Assembly: GCA_965198875.1 (NCBI GenBank)
Contig: CBDAPU010000001.1
Location: 1,178,001-1,242,000, forward strand
DNA from: CBDAPU01 sp965198875
Lineage (GTDB): Bacteria; Pseudomonadota; Gammaproteobacteria; Eutrophobiales; Eutrophobiaceae
Direction: 5' to 3'
DNA length: 64,000 bases
Shown here: piece after piece, positions 28,277-35,899 of the stretch
Position numbering within the stretch: the stretch's first letter is position 1
Layout: each line of letters begins with the position of its first letter
Notes under the pieces: generated by a model
Database searches by the model: none
Told to the model about the DNA's origin: nothing
What the model saw: the letters and a program-made list of their open reading frames with translations, nothing else
Made by a program: the position numbers and the translations under genes

Positions 28277-29632
28277 TCATTTGCCAATGCAAAATCGCGA
28301 AAATATCTCGCCGAGCAGATCATCGGCCACAAACTTGCCTGTGATCCCATCCAGCGAGCGCTGTACCCTTAGCAGATCCTCGGCGAACAACTCAACCGCC
28401 CTGTGTCTTTCGAACCCATCAACACCCTGCGCCAGCAACGAGCCCGCCTTCTTTAGGGCGTCTATGTGCCGTGCCCGGGCGATAAAGGTGTTCTCGGAAT
28501 GATCCCCGTGCATCACCCGTTCCTTTATCCTTTGCTTGAGGCGCTCGATCCCCTCCCCCGTCTTCGCTGAAATAAACAGCGCTGTCGGCTCGCTGTTATC
28601 TTTTTGCCGTCTCGCAGAGCCTGCGAGGAGATCGGTCTTGTTAAACACAAACACAAACCTCTCTTCCCGGCCCAGCCCCTCCGCCATAGCGGTGAGATCC
28701 TGGAGCTCGTCAGTGTTTGCATCCCCCATTAACAGCACCACATCCGCCTCTTGTGCGGCGCATTTTGCGCGTTGAATGCCTTCCTGCTCTATGGCGTCAC
28801 CCGTGTGCCTGAGCCCTGCCGTGTCAATGACCTTAACCGGTATGCCTTCTATCAGGATGTCCTGCTCAAGGGTGTCTCTGGTGGTGCCCGGCTGCGAGGA
28901 GACAATCGCCCTCTCTTTCTTCGCCAGGCGATTTAACAGGCTGGATTTGCCCACATTCACCCTGCCGATAATCGCCAGTTGTAGCCCGTCGATCAACACC
29001 CTGCCGTCTTCAGCAGCCAACAGGGTCTCCTGCAAGGCCGCTTTACAGGCATCGGCCCTCTGTTGCAGCTCCTCATCAACCGCCGCACCCAGCTCCTCTT
29101 CAGGAAAATCCAGCATGGCCTCCACAAAAACCCGAAGCGCAATAACGTTATTGCTTAACTCATTAACCGCCGATGAGAACCCGCCTTTAAGGGAACGGGC
29201 TGCGCTCATCGCCGCCTGTTGAGAGCCACTGCTTATCAGATCGGCAACGGCTTCCGCCTGCAACAGATCGATCTTGTTATTCAGGAACGCCCTCTCGCTA
29301 AACTCACCGGGACGGGCGTGTCTTGCCCCTGCCAGGAGCACGCGGCCCAGCAATAATTCCATCACCACTGGCCCGCCGTGGCCGTGAAACTCGACGATGT
29401 CCTCGCCGGTATGGGAATGAGGCCCCTGAAAGAAGAGCGTGAGCCCTCTGTCGATTACCTGCCCTGTCTCATCGTAAAAAACAGCCGGCAGGCACTGTCT
29501 GTGGAGCGGGGCTTTCCGGCACAGTTCCTGCGCTATTTTAAGGCTGTCCGGGCCGGACGTCTTGACGATGCCCACCCCGCCTTGCCCGGGAGGTGTAGCG
29601 ATGGCGGCGATGGTGTCGGTCCGCCTGATCAC
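28277..29632 (-). CDS. mnmE: tRNA modification GTPase MnmE
   Basis: With MnmG it installs the cmnm5 group at U34 of tRNAs. From GTG 29632 the protein has 451 residues (454 in E. coli) and begins with RRTDTIAAIATPPGQGGVG, the folate-binding domain start. The G domain has GRVNVGKSSLLNRL, a TTRDT switch and the DTAG motif, and NKTD. The C-terminus ends CIGK with the conserved cysteine. The GTG overlaps the yidC stop in GTGA, so the frame 19 codons longer inside yidC is not the start. mnmG is not adjacent here. Confidence 0.95.
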   Translation of the reverse strand: MIRRTDTIAAIATPPGQGGVGIVKTSGPDSLKIAQELCRKAPLHRQCLPAVFYDETGQVIDRGLTLFFQGPHSHTGEDIVEFHGHGGPVVMELLLGRVLLAGARHARPGEFSERAFLNNKIDLLQAEAVADLISSGSQQAAMSAARSLKGGFSSAVNELSNNVIALRVFVEAMLDFPEEELGAAVDEELQQRADACKAALQETLLAAEDGRVLIDGLQLAIIGRVNVGKSSLLNRLAKKERAIVSSQPGTTRDTLEQDILIEGIPVKVIDTAGLRHTGDAIEQEGIQRAKCAAQEADVVLLMGDANTDELQDLTAMAEGLGREERFVFVFNKTDLLAGSARRQKDNSEPTALFISAKTGEGIERLKQRIKERVMHGDHSENTFIARARHIDALKKAGSLLAQGVDGFERHRAVELFAEDLLRVQRSLDGITGKFVADDLLGEIFSRFCIGK

Positions 29633-31287
29633 CCCGCAGTGGTATTTGAAGGGGGCATGTCTTTTTCCAGGTTTTTCATGATCAGCCATTGCTGCGCTAT
29701 GGACAGTATGTTGTTGGTCACCCAGTACAACACCAGCCCCGATGGAAAGAAGGCGAAAAACACCGTGAACACAAACGGCAGGAGCTTTAACACCTTCTCC
29801 TGTATGGGATCCATGGGCGCCGGGTTCAGCTTTTGCTGAACCAGCATGGTCGCCCCCATGATAACGGGCAAGACAAAATAGGGGTCTTTGATGGACAGAT
29901 CGTTAAGCCATAAAATGAAACTCGCCTGCCTTAACTCGACACTCTCTAACAACACCCAGTACAAAGCGATGAACACCGGGATCTGTATGAGGATGGGAAA
30001 ACAGCCGCCAAAGGGGTTGATCTTCTCTTCCTTGTAGATATGCATCATGGCCTGGTTCAATCGGGTCTTGTCATTTTTATACCGCTCCCGCATGGACATA
30101 ATGCGAGGTTGCACCCGGCGCATGTTGGCCATGGAGCGATAGCCGGCGGCGGAGAGATGATAAAAGACCACCTTGAGCAAAACAGTCACCAGTATGATCG
30201 ACCAGCCCCAGTTCCCGATCAGATCGAACAACCACTGCAAACACCAGAACAGCGGCTTGGCCAGGAACCACAACACACCGTAATCAACGGTCAAGTCAAG
30301 GCCATCGGCGATGTGTTTGAGCTGTGCCTGGGTTTTGGGGCCGATATACAGATCACCGGATAACACCCCCCTCTGGCCATCGGCCAGCGACAACCCGGGC
30401 GAGATGTTGCCGATGGCATACAGGGATTCATTGGAAAACGCTCGGGTGTAGTATTGGTAGGCCGCCTGCTTGTCCGTGGGGAGGATGGCGGTTAGAAAAT
30501 AATGCTGGATCATGGCCGCCCAGCCATTGATCACCGACTTCTCTAGGGGCCCTTCCGCCATGTCATCGAAATCGATTTTCTCGTAACGATCTTCCGGGCT
30601 GGATAGTATCGCCCCTGTGTAGGTATAAATTAACCGTCTCCCCTCTCTGGAGGGATCGTCTCTTTTTATTTGCGTGTATTGTCTTCCCCGCCAGTTCGCA
30701 CCGGAGTTGTTCTCTATAATATGCTCAAGACCTATCAGATAAGAACCTCTCTGAAACGTAAACACCTTTGTGACGCTAACCCCTTCCGGTGAAGACCAGT
30801 TAAGCGGCACTTCCAAAGTGGCCTCATCCTCCTCCAGCCTGAAGGTGTCCTCGCCCGTCAACAGCGTGTCTTTATGGTTTGGGGCAAGATCACCTATGAT
30901 CCCGCTTTGGATGACGTACAACAAAGAAGGCGAGCTATCCAGGAGGACGAAGGGTGTGTCTTTGCGCTCCAGGGATACGGGATAGTCAAGCAGCTCTGCA
31001 AAGACAATGGCGCCCCCCTGGTTTATTTTCAGCCTTAATACATCGGTCTCCACCGTGATCAATCTGGCGCCCGCCCCGCCGGCCCGCCCCTCTTTTGTTT
31101 CATATTCAACAGCAACTTCCGTTTGTCTTATTTGCGGGATATCCCGATCATCTCGGGGTTGGGCGCTCGTCCGCCCGGCTTGCCCTGCCCCGGTATAGGA
31201 CACACCGTAGTCTCTTTGCCAGGCGTCCCACAACAACATAGAGACAAGCGCGAGAGATAAAATCAAAACAAAGCGGATGCTGTCCAT
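29629..31287 (-). CDS. yidC: Membrane protein insertase YidC
   Basis: Inner-membrane insertase for small membrane proteins, working alone or with SecYEG. The start ATG 31287 (MDSIRFVLILSLALVSMLLW) gives 552 residues; a longer frame overlaps yidD. An N-terminal helix is followed by a large periplasmic beta-domain (about residues 60-330) and five conserved membrane segments, with YKNDKTRLNQAMMHIYKEEKINPFGGC-type cytoplasmic sequence (split here: YKNDKTRLNQ, then KEEKINPFGGC). It is part of the rpmH-rnpA-yidD-yidC-mnmE block. Confidence 0.96.
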   Translation of the reverse strand: MDSIRFVLILSLALVSMLLWDAWQRDYGVSYTGAGQAGRTSAQPRDDRDIPQIRQTEVAVEYETKEGRAGGAGARLITVETDVLRLKINQGGAIVFAELLDYPVSLERKDTPFVLLDSSPSLLYVIQSGIIGDLAPNHKDTLLTGEDTFRLEEDEATLEVPLNWSSPEGVSVTKVFTFQRGSYLIGLEHIIENNSGANWRGRQYTQIKRDDPSREGRRLIYTYTGAILSSPEDRYEKIDFDDMAEGPLEKSVINGWAAMIQHYFLTAILPTDKQAAYQYYTRAFSNESLYAIGNISPGLSLADGQRGVLSGDLYIGPKTQAQLKHIADGLDLTVDYGVLWFLAKPLFWCLQWLFDLIGNWGWSIILVTVLLKVVFYHLSAAGYRSMANMRRVQPRIMSMRERYKNDKTRLNQAMMHIYKEEKINPFGGCFPILIQIPVFIALYWVLLESVELRQASFILWLNDLSIKDPYFVLPVIMGATMLVQQKLNPAPMDPIQEKVLKLLPFVFTVFFAFFPSGLVLYWVTNNILSIAQQWLIMKNLEKDMPPSNTTAG

Positions 31288-31292
31288 CAATA

Positions 31293-31502
31293 TCAAGGCA
31301 GCGGATCGACGCCGCCCGGGTGAAACGGATGACAACGGCACAGGCGCACCCCCCCCAACCACGCCCCTTTTAACAGGCCGTGTTTTTTAATGGCCTCACA
31401 GGTGTAACTGGAGCAGGTGGGATGAAACCGACAGTGGATCCCGAAAAAAGGGCTGATATAACGTCTATAAAGATGGATGATGTTTAGCGCTAATGATCGC
31501 AT
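31293..31502 (-). CDS. yidD: Membrane protein insertion efficiency factor YidD
   Basis: Small inner-face protein that helps YidC-dependent insertion. From ATG 31502 it has 69 residues with the family block YRRYISPFFGIHCRFHPTCS followed by SYTCEAIKKHG and RLCRCHPFHPGG. Its start overlaps the rnpA stop by 13 bp; yidC follows after 5 bp. Alternative start at 31520 would add six residues. Confidence 0.93.
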   Translation of the reverse strand: MRSLALNIIHLYRRYISPFFGIHCRFHPTCSSYTCEAIKKHGLLKGAWLGGVRLCRCHPFHPGGVDPLP

Positions 31503-31849
31503 TGCACTATCCTTTGCCAATGCCGTTGCAGTGACTGGCGCATTTTTTTATTTTCCCAATAGTGAATGTTCCTGCTGGCCAGCACCACGATATCAAGCCC
31601 CGCCAGTAGCGCTGCATTGTGGCGAAAACTCTCCCGTATGATGCGTTTTACCCTGTTTCTTGAGACTGCGCGCCGCACGTTTTTTTTAGAAACGGCCATG
31701 CCCAGCCTGGGGTAGGGATGGGCATTTCTCATCGCCAGAATAACAAAATGTGCATCTTTCGAGCGGCAGGAGGACTTAAATATCTGGTTAAAATCAGCCG
31801 TGTTGATGAGCCTGTGTTCTCGTCTGAAACGCTTGGCGCTTAAAGACAC
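31490..31849 (-). CDS. rnpA: Ribonuclease P protein component
   Basis: Protein cofactor that helps the RNase P RNA bind pre-tRNA. The 119-residue basic protein has the signature RNRVKRIIRESFR preceded by RLGMAVSKKNVRRAV. It starts at GTG 31849, only 4 bp after the rpmH stop. The N-terminus SAKRFRREHRLINTADFNQIF is normal for the family. The RNA subunit gene is not in the window. Confidence 0.95.
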   Translation of the reverse strand: MSLSAKRFRREHRLINTADFNQIFKSSCRSKDAHFVILAMRNAHPYPRLGMAVSKKNVRRAVSRNRVKRIIRESFRHNAALLAGLDIVVLASRNIHYWENKKMRQSLQRHWQRIVQCDH

Positions 31850-31853
31850 CGGA

Positions 31854-31988
31854 TCACGCCGACAGACGCTTTCTACCCCTGGCTCTACGGGCCGCTATGA
31901 TCTGCCGTCCGGCTTTTGTTCGCATACGGATGCGAAAACCATGGCGGCGTTTTCGCTTAATGTTGCCGGGCTGATAGGTCTGTTTCAT
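31854..31988 (-). CDS. rpmH: Ribosomal protein L34
   Basis: 44-residue, strongly basic protein of the large ribosomal subunit. Reading the minus strand from ATG 31988 gives MKQTYQPGNIKRKRRHGFRI, then RMRTKAGRQIIAARRARGRK and RLSA before TGA at 31856-31854. This is a full-length L34. It is followed by rnpA as in nearly all bacteria. A promoter candidate lies 42-71 bp upstream. Confidence 0.97.
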   Translation of the reverse strand: MKQTYQPGNIKRKRRHGFRIRMRTKAGRQIIAARRARGRKRLSA

Positions 31989-32029
31989 TATATTTTGCCT
32001 GCGATTCTACTGCCTCAAAAAAGCCGCTC

Positions 32030-32059
32030 ATCTTACTTTCGCCATCTTGCGCTTGTCAA
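32030..32059 (-). promoter_or_regulatory. Candidate sigma-70 promoter for rpmH-rnpA-yidD-yidC-mnmE
   Basis: On the minus strand, TTGACA (complement of 32054-32059) is followed after 18 bp by TAAGAT (complement of 32030-32035), a 4/6 match to -10. It sits about 42 bp before the rpmH ATG and would drive the whole leftward operon. Confidence 0.55.
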
Positions 32060-32085
32060 TTTCCCTTGCCCGAAAACATTTTCCC

Positions 32086-32111
32086 GTCTGCAATGGTAGC
32101 TATATGCAGAC
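32086..32111. repeat. Perfect 7-bp inverted repeat upstream of dnaA
   Basis: GTCTGCA (32086-32092) and TGCAGAC (32105-32111) are separated by 12 bp. It lies 57 bp before the dnaA start in the rpmH-dnaA gap, where no canonical DnaA box was seen. It could be a regulator-binding site or a leader hairpin of dnaA. Confidence 0.4.
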
Positions 32112-32167
32112 AACAGGTATAGACTTACTATCCATTCCCGTTTCTACTTTTTTCCTGGGGTCAGGCC

Positions 32168-33508
32168 TTGCATACGTCTATTTGGAAAACGTGTCTAGAA
32201 AAACTTGAAGGGGAGTTATCCCCGCAACAATTCAATACCTGGATCCGCCCACTACACGCCATCGAGCAAAACAACACCCTGCAATTACTGGCGCCCAATC
32301 GGTTTGTTTTAGACTGGATAAATGAAAAATACCGCCAGCGGATCCATGAGATGCTAAACCCGTTGATCGATGATCAGGACCTATCCCTCTCCATTGAGAT
32401 CGGCAGTCAGGCCAACAACCAGCAAGAGACAAACCCGCCCGCTCAGGCACAATCACTTATGCGAGAGTCCAGAAAGCCTGGAGGACAGACCTGCAAGCTG
32501 AACAGTGGTTTTACTTTCGCCTCTTTTGTGGAGGGCAAGTCCAACCAGTTGGCTCGGGCAGCTTCAATCCAGATCGCAGAAAATCCCGGGCGAGCCTATA
32601 ACCCGCTGTTTGTGTATGGCGGTGTTGGTCTCGGCAAAACCCACCTGATGCACGCCATGGGGCACGCCATACTCAAACAAAGCCCCGGCGCCAATATCGC
32701 ATACCTGCATTCAGAGCGGTTTGTCGCCGATATGGTGAAGGCCCTGCAACACAATGCGATCAATGCGTTTAAGCATTACTATCGCTCACTTGACGTGCTG
32801 CTCATTGATGATATCCAGTTCTTTGCCGGCAAAGAGCGATCCCAGGAAGAGTTTTTCCATACTTTTAACGCTCTGCTGGAAGGGCAAAACCAGATAGTGT
32901 TGACCTGTGATCGCTACCCAAAAGAAGTCAACGGCCTTGAGGAGAGATTGAAATCCCGTTTTGGCTGGGGATTAACCGTCGCCATAGAACCGCCTGAGTT
33001 GGAGACCCGGGTCGCCATCATCAAGTCCAAGGCCGAGCAGGCCGATATTCCACTTCCGGACGAGGCGTCCTTCTTCATCGCCAAACGCTTTCGCTCCAAC
33101 ATAAGAGAGTTGGAAGGCGCCTTAAACCGTGTGCATGCCAACGCCAATCTGACGGGTCAACCGATAACCATCGAGTTCTGCCAGCTCGCACTGCGTGATC
33201 TGTTATCCCTTCAGGACAGGCAGGTGACCCTTGCAAACATCCAGAAGACCATCGCCGAGTACTATAAAATCCGGGTCGCCGATCTGCTCTCAAAGAGAAG
33301 AAGTCGCTCTGTCGCCAGACCAAGACAGGTGGCCATGGCCCTGGCGAAAGAACTCACCAACCACAGCCTGCCGGAGATCGGTGATGCATTCGGCGGTCGG
33401 GATCACACGACCGTCCTGCATGCGTGCAGGAAAATCGCGGCACTACGCAAAGACGATGCTCGGATAGAAGATGACTATAAAAACCTTGTTAATATCTTGA
33501 CCATCTGA
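32168..33508 (+). CDS. dnaA: Chromosomal replication initiator DnaA
   Basis: AAA+ initiator that binds DnaA boxes and melts the origin. The 446 residues show domain I (WKTCLEKLEGELSPQQFNTW), a short linker, Walker A GGVGLGKTHL, Walker B LLIDDIQFF, and the domain IV DNA-binding signature GGRDHTTVLHA. It starts at TTG 32168 with GGGGTCAGG upstream; no better ATG exists. It heads dnaA-dnaN-recF-gyrB, the classic origin-proximal order. Confidence 0.97.
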   Translation: MHTSIWKTCLEKLEGELSPQQFNTWIRPLHAIEQNNTLQLLAPNRFVLDWINEKYRQRIHEMLNPLIDDQDLSLSIEIGSQANNQQETNPPAQAQSLMRESRKPGGQTCKLNSGFTFASFVEGKSNQLARAASIQIAENPGRAYNPLFVYGGVGLGKTHLMHAMGHAILKQSPGANIAYLHSERFVADMVKALQHNAINAFKHYYRSLDVLLIDDIQFFAGKERSQEEFFHTFNALLEGQNQIVLTCDRYPKEVNGLEERLKSRFGWGLTVAIEPPELETRVAIIKSKAEQADIPLPDEASFFIAKRFRSNIRELEGALNRVHANANLTGQPITIEFCQLALRDLLSLQDRQVTLANIQKTIAEYYKIRVADLLSKRRSRSVARPRQVAMALAKELTNHSLPEIGDAFGGRDHTTVLHACRKIAALRKDDARIEDDYKNLVNILTI

Positions 33509-33697
33509 GTCATCAACCTGTGCGTAACTCCCCGGCAAATATGACAAGTGAAACAAGGCGGGCTTTATCCACAAACCGCCCACAGCAATCAAGATGATCA
33601 CATCCCAATACAACAGAGATAACTTATTGTAATCAATAGGGAAAAAGAAACACACACATATAAACAGAGCTAATAGTAAATAAAGATCAATCAAGAC
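33509..33697. other. dnaA-dnaN intergenic region, candidate origin element
   Basis: The 189-bp gap contains a perfect DnaA box TTATCCACA at 33565-33573, a one-mismatch inverted box TGTGCGTAA at 33519-33527, and a strongly AT-rich stretch from about 33600 to 33697 that could unwind. This may be all or part of oriC, or only a DnaA-controlled dnaN promoter region. Two boxes are few for an origin, so the call is tentative. Confidence 0.45.
33565..33573 (+). promoter_or_regulatory. DnaA box TTATCCACA
   Basis: Exact match to the high-affinity DnaA box, in the dnaA-dnaN gap 57 bp after the dnaA stop. Confidence 0.7.
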
Positions 33698-34798
33698 ATG
33701 AAATTTAATATTAACCGTGAAGTGTTATTGCCCGCATTGCAGATTGTTGGGGGGGTAGTAGAACGTAGACAAACCCTACCCGTGTTATCGAACCTGCTCG
33801 TGAGCGTTGCCCCTGATCACATGCGCTTGCTTGGCTCAGATGTAGAAGTAGAGTTAGCCGTCACGATTGCGGGTGAGTTTGGGGTCAGTGGCGATCTAAC
33901 CCTGCCCGCCCGTAAGTTATGGGATATCTGCCGGGCACTGCCGGAGGGGGTGGAGATGCGCTTCTCTGTGGAGGGGGGGCGCGTGTTGTTGTCGTCAGGC
34001 AAAAGCCGTTTCACTTTGGCGACGTGGCCGCCCCGGGATTTCCCCCAAACGAAACCCTCTGACACGGAAGTGACCATCCGCATTCAGCAGGGCGCATTAA
34101 AAAACCTGCTGGATAAAACCGCATTCGCCATGGCGCAACAGGACGTGCGTTACTATCTCAACGGTTTGTTGTTGGAAGCACAACAGGACAGGTTGCGGGC
34201 AGTGGCGACAGATGGTCATCGCCTGGCCCTTTGCGATGCGGATGTTGCCGTATCGGCCAGTGAAGATAAACAACTCATTGTCCCTAGAAAAGGGGTGCTG
34301 GAACTGGTGCGCCTGTTGCAGGATGATGAGACTGAAGTGGAGATCAGGTTAAGTCAAAATCACATCCGCATTGAATTAAACAACCTGGTGTTCACCAGCA
34401 AGATGATAGACGGCAAGTTTCCTGATTACACCCGGGTGATCCCCGAGCAAAACGACACGCCGGTCATTGTGGACAGGGAGTTGCTGAAACAAAGCCTGAT
34501 CCGTGCGTCCATCCTGTCGAATGAGAAGTATCGGGGGGTTCGGATCCTGTTGACGCAGGATAAGCTACGCGCCTTAACCCATAACCCGGAGCAGGAAGAG
34601 GCCGAGGAAGAGATAGCTGTCCAGTACGCAGGCGATGATCTGGAGATCGGCTTTAATGTCTCCTATCTCCTTGACGCCATTAGCATTATTCGCACAGATG
34701 AGATCAGCATCACTATCCTGGACCCCAACAGCAGTTGCCTGCTATCACCCCGGGATGAGAGCAAATGTAAGTATGTGGTCATGCCAATGCGCCTGTAA
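33698..34798 (+). CDS. dnaN: DNA polymerase III beta sliding clamp
   Basis: Ring-shaped processivity clamp. The 366 residues match the usual length, with three repeated clamp domains. They begin MKFNINREVLLPALQIV and end CKYVVMPMRL, the canonical clamp C-terminus. Other markers are RQTLPVLSNLLV and DGHRLALCD. The gene is preceded by an AT-rich region with a DnaA box and followed by recF after 8 bp. Confidence 0.97.
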   Translation: MKFNINREVLLPALQIVGGVVERRQTLPVLSNLLVSVAPDHMRLLGSDVEVELAVTIAGEFGVSGDLTLPARKLWDICRALPEGVEMRFSVEGGRVLLSSGKSRFTLATWPPRDFPQTKPSDTEVTIRIQQGALKNLLDKTAFAMAQQDVRYYLNGLLLEAQQDRLRAVATDGHRLALCDADVAVSASEDKQLIVPRKGVLELVRLLQDDETEVEIRLSQNHIRIELNNLVFTSKMIDGKFPDYTRVIPEQNDTPVIVDRELLKQSLIRASILSNEKYRGVRILLTQDKLRALTHNPEQEEAEEEIAVQYAGDDLEIGFNVSYLLDAISIIRTDEISITILDPNSSCLLSPRDESKCKYVVMPMRL

Positions 34799-34806
34799 CC
34801 GGGTTG

Positions 34807-35868
34807 ATGTACATAGATTGGTTGCAGATCAGGCATGTTCGAAATCTGTCCGAAGTCCGGCTTGAGCCCGTAGCAAAGCTGAACGTCCTTGTTGGCCCCA
34901 ACGGTAGCGGCAAGACCGCCGTGCTTGAGGCTATCCATTTCCTCAGTCGCTGTCGTTCCTTTCGCACCCCCAGGGTGACCCAGGTGATCCAGGGGCAGAA
35001 AACAGCGTTGCAGATAAGCGCCGGTCTTTATCTGCCCGGGGAGATCAGTGTGACGGCGGGCATTGAACGTGGCCCGGGCAAGATGCAGATCCGCTATAAC
35101 GGCGAAGATGTTCGCAGGGTGTCTGAACAGGCAGGCCATGTGCCGGTTGTTTGTGTGACGCCGGACAGCCATCAATTCATCACCGGCGGGGCAAGGTATC
35201 GTCGCCGTTGGCTGGATTGGGCGATGTTTCACGTGGAACCAGGTTATATTGAATGCTGGCGCCATTACCACAAAGCACTGAAATCCCGTAATAACCTCTT
35301 AAAGCAACGGCAAGCAGATCAGTTGTCTTACTGGGAGAAGGAAATGGATGTTGCCGCAACGGGGATCAATCAGGCAAGACAGGTGTTCATCGACGACTTA
35401 AACGTGAGTTTGGCGCTGATCTGCAAGGCACTGACCATCCCGTTGCCCGTGTTACGTTATAAACCCGGCTGGGAGTTAAAAAACGGCTTGGCGCAGTGCC
35501 TTAAAGAGTCCAGGGAGCGGGACCTGGAGAATGGCAATACCCGCTATGGGATCCACCGAAGCGACCTGGAAATAAAAGACCAGGACAAAGAAATAGGCCA
35601 GCTCTATTCCAGGGGACAACTAAAATGCTTTCTTCTAGCCTTGTCCCTGGCGCAAATGCAGGTGTTCCATAGCCATAAAGCGCGTTACCCGATACTGCTG
35701 GTGGATGATCTGCCGGCGGAGCTGGACGGCGAGAGCCAGTCCCGGATCATTGAAATGCTCATGGGACACAGCGGTCAGGTGTTTATCAGCACCACGAGAG
35801 AGGCCATGATTGACCGCTTTCAGCAGGAAAAAATGTTTCACATGGAACATGGCAACGTCACGATATGA
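34807..35868 (+). CDS. recF: DNA replication and repair protein RecF
   Basis: SMC-like ATPase that helps load RecA at single-strand gaps. It starts at ATG 34807 (a TTG directly before it is also in frame) and has 353 residues. Walker A is GPNGSGKTAVLEAI. The C-terminal signature and Walker B region reads LLVDDLPAELD, where most RecF proteins have DD(I/V)xSELD. The order dnaN-recF-gyrB is conserved. Confidence 0.95.
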   Translation: MYIDWLQIRHVRNLSEVRLEPVAKLNVLVGPNGSGKTAVLEAIHFLSRCRSFRTPRVTQVIQGQKTALQISAGLYLPGEISVTAGIERGPGKMQIRYNGEDVRRVSEQAGHVPVVCVTPDSHQFITGGARYRRRWLDWAMFHVEPGYIECWRHYHKALKSRNNLLKQRQADQLSYWEKEMDVAATGINQARQVFIDDLNVSLALICKALTIPLPVLRYKPGWELKNGLAQCLKESRERDLENGNTRYGIHRSDLEIKDQDKEIGQLYSRGQLKCFLLALSLAQMQVFHSHKARYPILLVDDLPAELDGESQSRIIEMLMGHSGQVFISTTREAMIDRFQQEKMFHMEHGNVTI

Positions 35869-35899
35869 TAAAATACAGGGTCTATGAAAGGACAAAACG

